Assembly (NCBI GenBank): GCA_021107195.1
Contig: JAIOTF010000070.1
Coordinates: 1-6,197 of the forward strand
DNA length: 6,197 nucleotides
From: Anaerolineaceae bacterium
Lineage (GTDB): Bacteria > Chloroflexota > Anaerolineae > Anaerolineales > Anaerolineaceae
Direction of reading: 5' to 3'
The stretch's first letter is position 1, and each line of letters opens with the position of its first letter. The translations under genes were made by a program, and so were the position numbers. The notes below the pieces were generated by a model. It did no database searches, had not been told where the DNA came from, and saw only the letters and a list, made by a program, of their open reading frames with translations. This document shows, piece after piece, positions 1-6,010 of this stretch.

Positions 1-599
1 GCTTCCATCTCCACCACCCGGCAGCCTTCGCTGACGCGCAGGTCGCGCCTGGCAGCCGTCTCACGGTACAGACCATCCGTTGTCCAGGTCTTTGCCATCT
101 CATAAGGCATACCCTTCGCTTCCAAAGCCGCCTGCAAGGCAGCCACCGCCTGCGGTGATGGCTGCACCTCGCGCCCTTCTGGTAAATAATGATACGATGT
201 GCCCTCATCCCGCACAGCTGAGGTGAGAATGAAAGGATGCCCGGCATTGGTCTCGTCTGCCAGCACACCCGCCCCGCCAACAGCGATGAAAGTATCCAAC
301 CCCTGAGCGATCAACTCATCCAGGAAACCGGCTGCCAGCGGTGCCCCCACGCCAGGATGCATCACCGTTAACTGCTGGCCTTCCCAATCGAGGGTATAGA
401 TGGGATTGGGGCCTATCTCAGACATCAATTCAGCCTGGGGATGCAAAATCTTTCGTTCCATCAGATCAGTCAGCACTTCCTGAAAGAAGCACAACACAGC
501 GCGTTGAGGCAGTTCAACAAACGGTTTCAATCGTTGCGGGTTAAGGATTGCCTCCCGGGCGGGATCAAATTCGAGGATCGGGCTGTTCATTCGTTTCAT
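1..599 (-). CDS. Nucleoside phosphorylase (uridine phosphorylase-like, PNP/UDP family), C-terminus cut off by window edge
   Basis: Reading leftward from 599 there is an open frame of 199 codons with no stop before position 1, so the gene is partial only because of the window. The family cleaves nucleosides with phosphate to give the free base and (deoxy)ribose-1-phosphate, in cytoplasmic nucleoside salvage. Visible family motifs are GVGAP at residues 83-87, the Gly-rich GGAG at 108-111, SAVRDEGTSYHY at 127-138 with the likely phosphate-binding Arg130, TTDGLYRET at 173-181, and VVEMEA at 195-200, where the Glu-Met-Glu of the ribose site sits. Roughly 50 residues are missing if it has the usual length of about 250. 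Three in-frame ATGs exist at 608, 599 and 590. I chose 599 because AAGGA lies 8 nt upstream, whereas the same AAGG nearly touches the ATG at 608. The substrate (uridine or purine nucleoside) cannot be fixed from this part. It is divergent from the export cluster and probably unrelated to it. Confidence 0.88.
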   Translation of the reverse strand, partial: MKRMNSPILEFDPAREAILNPQRLKPFVELPQRAVLCFFQEVLTDLMERKILHPQAELMSEIGPNPIYTLDWEGQQLTVMHPGVGAPLAAGFLDELIAQGLDTFIAVGGAGVLADETNAGHPFILTSAVRDEGTSYHYLPEGREVQPSPQAVAALQAALEAKGMPYEMAKTWTTDGLYRETAARRDLRVSEGCRVVEME

Positions 600-629
600 C
601 AGTTCCATCCTTGTTGAGCATATTGCCTG

Positions 630-660
630 ATTATATAGCAAAGTGGCATTGTTTTTGCAA
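630..660 (-). promoter_or_regulatory. Sigma-70-type promoter for the nucleoside phosphorylase
   Basis: On the minus strand a perfect TATAAT (630-635) is preceded by TTGCAA (655-660). The spacer is 19 nt, slightly long, or 17-18 if the -35 is shifted by one or two bases. The predicted transcript start is near 622, giving a leader of about 20 nt with the AAGGA ribosome site before the ATG at 599. The perfect -10 and its position make this the best promoter in the window. Confidence 0.6.
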
Positions 661-697
661 CAGAATAGATAGATATTACCAGCTCGTTTTCATTTTT

Positions 698-709
698 TTT
701 TGCGCAAAA
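698..709. promoter_or_regulatory. 12-bp perfect palindrome in divergent intergenic region (possible operator)
   Basis: TTTTGCGCAAAA reads identically on both strands. It lies in the A/T-rich intergenic region, directly after a run of T (693-701 is nine T), and about 65 nt upstream of the minus-strand -10. An operator for either divergent gene is possible. The palindrome is short and low in complexity, so chance is a real alternative. Confidence 0.25.
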
Positions 710-807
710 TGTCGGGCAATTGATTTTAACGAACTCGTTTCCAACCAATTTCAAACTACAACACCTTTCAAAACTGTTAAGCCATAAACCAAAATATTAC
801 TGTAAGA

Positions 808-836
808 TTAAGAATAGATGAAAACTTTATTAAAAT
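808..836 (+). promoter_or_regulatory. Weak candidate promoter for the export cluster
   Basis: TTAAGA (808-813), a 17-nt spacer and TAAAAT (831-836) match 4 of 6 and 5 of 6 consensus bases. Transcription would start near 843, just before the ribosome-binding site at 848. The whole stretch is A/T-rich, so such matches are expected by chance. No better candidate was seen upstream of the 857 gene. Confidence 0.25.
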
Positions 837-846
837 TTATTAGAAA

Positions 847-852
847 AGAGGA
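847..852 (+). promoter_or_regulatory. Ribosome-binding site that fixes the start at 857
   Basis: AGAGGA sits 4-5 nt before the ATG at 857. An upstream in-frame ATG at 818 has no purine-rich site. Starting there would add 13 residues with several charges ahead of an otherwise standard signal peptide. Confidence 0.7.
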
Positions 853-856
853 AATT

Positions 857-1219
857 ATGAAAAAATCACATCGTCTCTCGGGCATCATCCTGATCGCCCT
901 CGTCCTGACCGTAGCCACCTTCGCATTCGCAGCAGCCAACACCATGCCCGCCACCACATCAGCTGGCGACGGCGCAACAACTATCAGCGGCTACACCATC
1001 TCCAATGTCGATTACGTGCTGAACGTTGCCGATCCCTCCCAGATCGCCACCGTGACCTTCAACATCGTCCCCACCGATGCCGATTCAGTCCAAATCCAGT
1101 TGATTACAGGCGGCTCATGGTATAGTTGCACCAACACTGCCGGTTCTGTGTCCTGCACCATCACCGGCGGCGTTGCTGCCCTGGCTGCTGACAACCTGCG
1201 TGTGGTCGCGGCTGACTAA
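857..1219 (+). CDS. Small exported protein with signal peptide, probable SipW-type peptidase substrate
   Basis: This 120-residue protein begins with a Lys-rich N-tip (MKKSH), then a hydrophobic core at about residues 8-24, then Ala-rich FAFAAAN. Cleavage is likely around residues 25-27. The mature part (about 93 residues) is Thr/Ala/Val/Ile-rich with alternating hydrophobic residues, which suggests a single beta-sandwich-like domain. Cys91 and Cys100 probably form a disulfide. The post-core motif Ala26-Ala27-Asn28-x-x-Pro31-x-Thr33 recurs in the exported protein encoded at 3651. The next gene encodes a SipW/archaeal-type signal peptidase, as in Firmicute TasA-SipW loci, so a secreted surface or matrix protein is a reasonable inference. 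I do not recognise a named family. A strong terminator follows at once, suggesting this gene is transcribed more than its downstream neighbours. Confidence 0.82.
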   Translation: MKKSHRLSGIILIALVLTVATFAFAAANTMPATTSAGDGATTISGYTISNVDYVLNVADPSQIATVTFNIVPTDADSVQIQLITGGSWYSCTNTAGSVSCTITGGVAALAADNLRVVAAD

Positions 1220-1239
1220 TCAAACGTAACTAAATGCTT

Positions 1240-1276
1240 GGGCGCGGCTGCGATCTGCGGCTGCGCCCATCTTTTT
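1240..1276 (+). terminator. Strong intrinsic terminator after the first exported-protein gene
   Basis: Positions 1240-1251 pair with 1257-1268 in a 12-bp G/C-rich stem (two G-U pairs) closing a 5-nt loop, followed by TTTTT at 1272-1276. It starts 20 nt after the stop codon at 1217-1219. Because downstream genes have no obvious promoter, it probably acts as a partial terminator that sets a high ratio of exported protein to peptidase. Confidence 0.8.
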
Positions 1277-1290
1277 ATCCGGGGAAAGCT

Positions 1291-3654
1291 TTGAAAGCGC
1301 TCAAACGGTTATTCCACCTCAAAAATTTACCTGTTGCAGCAGGAACGGTGCTGATAGCGCTGGCATGGATCCTGCTCATTCCCTCTCAGATTGGCGGACA
1401 GACCTCCTATGTGATCGTTAATGGCGACAGCATGGAGCCATTGTTTCACAAAGGCGATCTGGTGTTGTTGAGACAGCAGCCAGAATACGAAGTGGGCGAC
1501 ATTGTTACGTATCAACACCCTAACATCGGACCGGTCATCCATCGCATTGTCGATCGCGATCTGGATCGATATGTCCTCCAGGGAGATAACAATTCCTGGC
1601 TTGACCCTTACCAACCAGTTCGTTCAGATCTGACCGGAAGATACTGGCTCTTGTTACCCGGTGCTGGTAAAATTTTATTACTGGTACGAAAGCCCTGGAT
1701 ATTAGCATTAGTCGCCGGGGCAAGCACATTTGTGATAGGAATGTCGATGATCCAAAAAACCGATCCACAAAAGCTTTCGCTGTCGAAACCCAAGAAGAAA
1801 CCCTCGGTCTTACGCTCACTGGGACTGCATCTGGCTGATTGGAAAGATGCCTTCTGGCTTGTGATCTATCTTTTGGCGGCTGGCGGGATCATCCTGGGGC
1901 TTTTTGCATTCACCCGGCCTGTCCTGCGCAAAAGCGTGGATGAGATGCTTTACCAGCAAACCGGTTTCTTCAGTTACAGCGGTGATGCATCCGAAAACGT
2001 CTACGACTACCAGCAAATCAAAAGCGGTGACCCCATTTATCCCATCCTGGGCTGCACGGTATACTTCACTTTCGATTATGGCCTGCATACATCAAAACCT
2101 TTCACCGGCGGCGGCAGTTATGTAGTGAATGTCGAAGTACAGGATAGCTCCGGCTGGCACCGAACGATCCCAATCAGCACAGCGACCAGCTTTGAAGGCA
2201 GCAGCTTCCACACCGAGCAAGTGCTGGATGTATGTGAAGCACAGGATTTGATCAACGACAAGCAGACCGCCACCGGAACCAATCAATCACTCTATTTTCT
2301 GAGCCTGATCCCCGCCGTGACGATCAATGGTAATGTTGCCGGCCAACCGTTGGCGGACACCTTTGCACCTGACCTTGAATTTGTGATCGAACCGCAGCAA
2401 ATCTATCTTAACAATCGCGGGGATGAAAAGCAGGACCCTTTCAAACCTGGCACTGTCGGCATTTTGTCCCAGGAAAGAATGATTGCCAATACAATCAACA
2501 TCTTTCAACTGCCACTGCCCGTCAGTGCGGCACGGGTGATAGCGATAAGCTGCCTCGTTCTGGCAGCAACCGGAACCGGGTTGGCCCTGCTGACCTTCAA
2601 AGAGGCAGAAACCAATGATGAACGCTTGTGGGCCAAGCTGCAAATTGGTCAGTATATGCTGGAAACCAAGAACAGCCCAATTAGCCGCCGTGACCGCATA
2701 ATTGACCTGAACAGCTTTAATGAACTGATCCAACTAACCGAGAAATATGGCGGGATAGTCTTTTTCCGCGAACAAGCCCCCTATGTGGATTATTTCATTC
2801 GTGATGACGGCGTTGTGTACCGCTACCGCCGCCTGGAACGTCAATACAGCCTGACAGATGGTGAAACTGACCTCCAGCAAGAACTGCTGCGCGCACTGGA
2901 AAACAATGAGTTCTTCCTGCAATACCAGCCCAGTGTCTCATTGTCTACCGGTCAACTGACGCAGGTTGAAGCCTTCCTGCGCTGGGAGCATCCTGAACGC
3001 GGCTTACTGATGCCAATGTCCTTTTTGCCGGAAGCCGAAGCCAACGGCCTGATCGGCTGGATTGATAACTGGGTGCTGCGCACAGGCTGCGCCCAGATGC
3101 GCCAATGGCGTGATGCCAGCTTCCCGCATTTTCCCATGGCGATCAACATTTCATCCAGCCAATTGCGCCAGCCGGATATTGCTGCAATTGTTGAAGATGC
3201 CTTGCTGGAAAATGGCTTATCGGCCGACGCCCTGCAAATCGATATTTCGGACGACCAATTCAGCATGGACATGGACATTTTGCAAAATCTGAAAGCGCTG
3301 CGTACGATGGGCGTTGGGATCACGATCAGCAGCCGCCACAGCAACCTGCTCGAAGACACCCCCGAAATTGCCAGCCAAATCAAGGTTGACTATTCCATCC
3401 TCCAGAAAAGCATGACAGGACAAATGGAAGGTAGTCCCAAACAGTGGTTCGCCGACGCATATGCTCACAAAGTGAACGTGATCGCGATGGGCGTGGAAAC
3501 CCCCGAGCAACTGGGCTTCTTCCGCTTGAACGCCTGCGACGAGGCACAGGGCTTCTTTGTGCGGCCGCCGCTTACAGCCATCGAACTTAGCCAGGAACTG
3601 GAGGCCGGGAATTCTCTGCTGGACCTGACTGCAGAGCCAGTGGATAAAACATGA
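1291..3654 (+). CDS. SipW/archaeal-type signal peptidase I fused to DUF5305-like region and degenerate EAL domain
   Basis: This is a 787-residue membrane protein (TTG start at 1291). Domains in order: TM1 (about 14-31); an S26 signal peptidase domain with catalytic Ser47 in GDSMEP and His84 in VIHRIV, His rather than Lys as in SipW/ER/archaeal enzymes, plus GDNN at 98-101; TM2 (about 134-153); a Lys-rich cytoplasmic loop; TM3 (about 188-209); an extracellular beta-rich region resembling DUF5305 (about 211-409); TM4 (about 412-434); a short cytoplasmic DUF5305-like tail; and an EAL domain (about 526-775). Positive charges fit a peptidase-outside, EAL-inside topology. The EAL keeps Glu560, Asn619, Lys698 and Gln753 but has Ser680-Ser681 for the metal-binding Asp pair and Met733 for the general-base Glu, so hydrolysis of c-di-GMP is unlikely. 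An in-frame ATG at 1234 lies before the terminator stem and would translate it; GGGGA 5 nt before the TTG at 1291 favours that start. The DUF5305 assignment is from memory of the family pattern. The gene overlaps the next by 4 bp. Confidence 0.87.
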   Translation: MKALKRLFHLKNLPVAAGTVLIALAWILLIPSQIGGQTSYVIVNGDSMEPLFHKGDLVLLRQQPEYEVGDIVTYQHPNIGPVIHRIVDRDLDRYVLQGDNNSWLDPYQPVRSDLTGRYWLLLPGAGKILLLVRKPWILALVAGASTFVIGMSMIQKTDPQKLSLSKPKKKPSVLRSLGLHLADWKDAFWLVIYLLAAGGIILGLFAFTRPVLRKSVDEMLYQQTGFFSYSGDASENVYDYQQIKSGDPIYPILGCTVYFTFDYGLHTSKPFTGGGSYVVNVEVQDSSGWHRTIPISTATSFEGSSFHTEQVLDVCEAQDLINDKQTATGTNQSLYFLSLIPAVTINGNVAGQPLADTFAPDLEFVIEPQQIYLNNRGDEKQDPFKPGTVGILSQERMIANTINIFQLPLPVSAARVIAISCLVLAATGTGLALLTFKEAETNDERLWAKLQIGQYMLETKNSPISRRDRIIDLNSFNELIQLTEKYGGIVFFREQAPYVDYFIRDDGVVYRYRRLERQYSLTDGETDLQQELLRALENNEFFLQYQPSVSLSTGQLTQVEAFLRWEHPERGLLMPMSFLPEAEANGLIGWIDNWVLRTGCAQMRQWRDASFPHFPMAINISSSQLRQPDIAAIVEDALLENGLSADALQIDISDDQFSMDMDILQNLKALRTMGVGITISSRHSNLLEDTPEIASQIKVDYSILQKSMTGQMEGSPKQWFADAYAHKVNVIAMGVETPEQLGFFRLNACDEAQGFFVRPPLTAIELSQELEAGNSLLDLTAEPVDKT

Positions 3655-4109
3655 TCAAGCGATTGTTCCGCCGACGGGTATTCCTGGCTTTGCTGGTGCT
3701 TTTGATTTCGCTTAGCGCGATGACTGCCCTATCCGCTGCCAATATTGTGCCTGAAACGCACATCAGCGACACCCAAAGACGCATTCGGGTCAATGATCTC
3801 AAACCGCCGGAGTGCGCCTCGCTCAACCTGCACAATATTGTTTCCGGCAGTTTCTTGTGGGGCTATCCACCCAACACTTTGGTGCTTGGCACCAGCGCAG
3901 GGGACTGGATCCTGGGGTTTTATTCGGGTTCAGGTGGAACGAACTGCATTTTAGGCGGGGGCAGCGGTGACTGGCTGCTGGGCGGAAACCGGGATGAAAT
4001 CCTGATCGGCGGCCCGGGTAATGACAATATCAACGGACGCGGGGGATACGATATCTGCTATGGCGGCGGCGGTAATGATACCTTTAGCAACTGCGAAGAA
4101 ACATATTAA
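3651..4109 (+). CDS. Small exported RTX-like (Gly/Asp repeat) calcium-binding protein
   Basis: The ATG overlaps the stop of the peptidase fusion (ATGA), implying translational coupling; only a weak GGAT lies upstream. The 152-residue product has an Arg/Lys-rich N-tip, a hydrophobic core at about 10-28 and a cleavage region SAAN at 28-31. It continues Pro34-x-Thr36, the same pattern as in the protein encoded at 857. Residues 48-66 (NDLKPPEC) form a linker, then loose RTX-type units follow: GTSAGDWILG (80-89), GGGSGDWLLGG (102-112), and IGGPGNDNINGRGGYD with GGGGNDTF (119-145). RTX repeats bind calcium in a beta roll, so the product is expected outside the cell. Four cysteines (55, 99, 136, 148) are spread through the mature part, unusual for classic cysteine-free RTX toxins. 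It is far too short to be a toxin; a surface structural or adhesive role is inferred from its neighbours. Confidence 0.82.
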   Translation: MIKRLFRRRVFLALLVLLISLSAMTALSAANIVPETHISDTQRRIRVNDLKPPECASLNLHNIVSGSFLWGYPPNTLVLGTSAGDWILGFYSGSGGTNCILGGGSGDWLLGGNRDEILIGGPGNDNINGRGGYDICYGGGGNDTFSNCEETY

Positions 4110-4283
4110 CAAACCCAAACACCTTATTTAGATTAATCGACGAAAGTAAAGATAGCCTTCATCTATTCTTAACCATTTAAAAGAAACCTTTTTTAAGAGA
4201 ATCTCTTTATTTATCGGCCGTTTTCAATTTCCTGTCATCTTCAATAACTTCAGTCCAGCTTAATGTTTAATCACACGATTCTA
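4110..4283. other. A/T-rich intergenic stretch without a gene
   Basis: I see no convincing coding frame here. It holds a weak snap-back sequence AAGAGAATCTCTT (4195-4207) followed by a T-rich stretch, and AAAAG/CTTTT arms around 4179-4193. Either could be a feeble terminator for the export cluster, but neither is convincing. This is where base composition shifts from balanced to clearly A/T-rich. Confidence 0.5.
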
Positions 4284-4314
4284 CTTCTGTGACAACTTCA
4301 TCTTGTCACAGAAG
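4284..4314. repeat. Perfect 12-bp inverted repeat with 7-nt loop
   Basis: CTTCTGTGACAA (4284-4295) is the exact reverse complement of TTGTCACAGAAG (4303-4314). No T-tract follows on either strand, so it is not a standard intrinsic terminator. It lies about 75 nt upstream of the -10 of the methyltransferase promoter. It may be an operator, a protein-bound palindrome or a T-less bidirectional terminator between the two modules. Confidence 0.6.
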
Positions 4315-4389
4315 CTCTTAAAATACCACACCGATAAAACAAAAAAGTGTAATTCTTTCACGCTATGATAGAATAAAAACATTCTTGTT

Positions 4390-4398
4390 TGGTATAAT
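4390..4398 (+). promoter_or_regulatory. Extended -10 promoter for the methyltransferase
   Basis: TGGTATAAT is a perfect extended -10 (TGnTATAAT). No good -35 is seen at the right spacing, which extended -10 promoters tolerate. Transcription would start near 4405, about 40 nt before the ATG at 4445. This excludes the upstream TTG at 4385 as a start codon, since it precedes the -10. Confidence 0.5.
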
Positions 4399-4444
4399 TA
4401 ATTCGAACTTAAGTTCTAATAAAAAATGCGAGAACCCGATTCCA

Positions 4445-6010
4445 ATGAACCAAATCTATTTTAGCGATAATCTAACTATTCTGAAAACCCTCCCAGATGA
4501 ATCTGTGGATTTAATATGTATTGATCCTCCATTTAATACTGGTAAAAAACAAAAAAGAACTTCCATCAAAACGGTTCGATCTGAAAATGGGGACCGGAAA
4601 GGATTTCAAGGAAACTCGTATGAAACCATTGAACTAGGCACAAAAGCATATAACGATTCATTTGATCAAGACACAAATGAATTATCACCTGATATTGAAA
4701 ACGCTTATAATGTTCTTGCGCCACAAAGTAGTGTGTTTTTTTTAGAGGAATTCTTACGGCCTCGATTAATTGAAGCATATAGAATACTAAAATCACACGG
4801 CAGTTTATATTTCCATATAGATTACCGTGAAGTTCATTACTGCAAAATTCTGTTAGACAATATTTTCGGAAGAGAATGTTTTCTTAATGAAATTATTTGG
4901 GCGTATGATTTTGGAGGAAGAGCCCGATCAAAATGGCCCGCTAAACACGACAACATCCTTTTTTATGTTAAAGATCCAAAGAAGTATATATTTTCCACCA
5001 ATGATTCGGACCGTTTAGATTATATGGCTCCTGGATTAGTAGGACCCGAAAAAGCCTCTAGGGGAAAATTACCAACAGACACTTGGTGGTGGACTTACAT
5101 TGGCAGAAAACTAAAAATCTCAGACACATGGTGGATGTCAATAGTAGGTACAAACAGCAAAGAACGCATTGGTTATCCTACACAAAAACCTATAAAATTA
5201 ATCGATCGGATTATTAAATCCTCAACTTATCCAGGTCATGTTGTTCTGGATTTCTTTGCAGGAAGTGGCACTGTTGGAAAAAGTTGCTTAATAAATAACA
5301 GGAATTTCATTCTAATCGATAATAATCAACAAGCATTAGAAGTAATGGCTCAAGGATTCTCGGGAATTGATGATATTTCTTGGATTAATTTTGATCCTAC
5401 TCCGTTTCAAAACGAAGAAAATAAATTCCTCGCAACACTCGCTCAAAATCAAGATGCAATAACTTCCGAAACTAGTGAAGAATTTCAAACTCTCACCGCT
5501 ATTGCAACAAGTTTGCAAGAGGCAGAAGAAAAACGAAGTGACCGTTGGAAAAGTAGCCCTTTTGAATGGATAATTCAAAGACCTGCTCGGTCAAAAGGGA
5601 AACTGGGACGAATTTTGGTTTCCAGATGGTTTACCAGTAAAGGGTTAACAGTTGAACGTGTAAAAGAGTCGGGTGAGAAAATATTGATCAATGGGATTTT
5701 ATATGCAGTAAAATTTTCTTCACTTTGGGAAAGTGGAGTATACAAATTTCATCAGATCAACAAAAATGGGCCTGATTATTTAATATGCTTTGGTATTTCC
5801 CCTTTAGAAGCTCACTGCTGGGTATTCAATAAAGAAATTGCTATTGAACATGGCAAAAAACAGCATAAAGGTGCAAAGGATGCTGAATATTGGCTTTCAA
5901 TTTCTCCAAACAATATCCCTGCATGGGCACTTGGATTTGGTGGAACATTGGAAAATGCAATCAATGTAATAAGAAATTTGAAAAGAGATTCTCCAAAGGC
6001 ATTGTCATGA
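4445..6010 (+). CDS. Beta-class DNA methyltransferase with C-terminal nuclease-like domain
   Basis: The 521-residue product transfers a methyl group from S-adenosylmethionine to an exocyclic amine in DNA, probably adenine N6 given DPPF. Catalytic motif IV (DPPFNTGK, 27-34) precedes the AdoMet-binding motif I (FAGSGT, 271-276), the order of the beta class. YPTQKP at 244-249 precedes motif I, as in many family members, and the target-recognition region lies between about 155 and 240. Residues from about 368 onward are extra. They contain SPFEWIIQRPARSKGKLG and then AVKFSSLWESG...YKFHQI...DYLICFGISP...AHCWVF, which resembles a small restriction-endonuclease family with an ExKFS core. Here the acidic residue two before the Lys is Ala421, so nuclease activity is doubtful. 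The start is ATG 4445; the frame opens at TTG 4385, which overlaps the promoter. The ribosome site is weak. A/T-rich codon use differs from the upstream genes, suggesting acquisition. It overlaps the next ORF by 4 bp. Confidence 0.85.
   Translation: MNQIYFSDNLTILKTLPDESVDLICIDPPFNTGKKQKRTSIKTVRSENGDRKGFQGNSYETIELGTKAYNDSFDQDTNELSPDIENAYNVLAPQSSVFFLEEFLRPRLIEAYRILKSHGSLYFHIDYREVHYCKILLDNIFGRECFLNEIIWAYDFGGRARSKWPAKHDNILFYVKDPKKYIFSTNDSDRLDYMAPGLVGPEKASRGKLPTDTWWWTYIGRKLKISDTWWMSIVGTNSKERIGYPTQKPIKLIDRIIKSSTYPGHVVLDFFAGSGTVGKSCLINNRNFILIDNNQQALEVMAQGFSGIDDISWINFDPTPFQNEENKFLATLAQNQDAITSETSEEFQTLTAIATSLQEAEEKRSDRWKSSPFEWIIQRPARSKGKLGRILVSRWFTSKGLTVERVKESGEKILINGILYAVKFSSLWESGVYKFHQINKNGPDYLICFGISPLEAHCWVFNKEIAIEHGKKQHKGAKDAEYWLSISPNNIPAWALGFGGTLENAINVIRNLKRDSPKALS
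5060..5149 (+). repeat. Diverged 45-bp tandem duplication inside the methyltransferase
   Basis: Two adjacent 15-residue units (206-220 and 221-235 of the methyltransferase) align without gaps. Both start with Arg and end with Gly. Both carry Asp-Thr-Trp-Trp at positions 7-10 and similar residues (Thr/Ser, Ile/Val) at 6, 12 and 14. At DNA level CAGACAC and TGGTGG recur exactly 45 bp apart. The second unit leads into the conserved YPTQKP. Confidence 0.5.

Noticed and set aside
341..787. Two plus-strand frames (341-544 and 548-787) upstream of the export cluster
   Set aside because: The first lies entirely opposite the phosphorylase coding sequence and has a composition typical of an antisense shadow. 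The second mostly covers the A/T-rich promoter region and has no ribosome site or recognisable protein pattern.
818..856. ATG at 818 as the start of the first exported protein
   Set aside because: It has no ribosome-binding site and adds a charged extension before a normal signal peptide. The ATG at 857 has AGAGGA at the right distance.
2287..2733. 148-codon minus-strand frame inside the peptidase fusion gene
   Set aside because: It lies wholly antisense to a gene with clear domain motifs in the plus frame, and its translation shows no recognisable pattern.
4288..4310. CRP-like site (TGTGA...TCACA) within the 4284-4314 palindrome
   Set aside because: CRP/FNR sites have a 6-nt gap between half-sites, whereas here 13 nt separate TGTGA and TCACA.
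4385..4444. TTG at 4385 as methyltransferase start
   Set aside because: It lies upstream of the extended -10 TGGTATAAT. The added 20 residues are unlike the family N-terminus, which normally starts shortly before the DPPF segment, as with the ATG at 4445.
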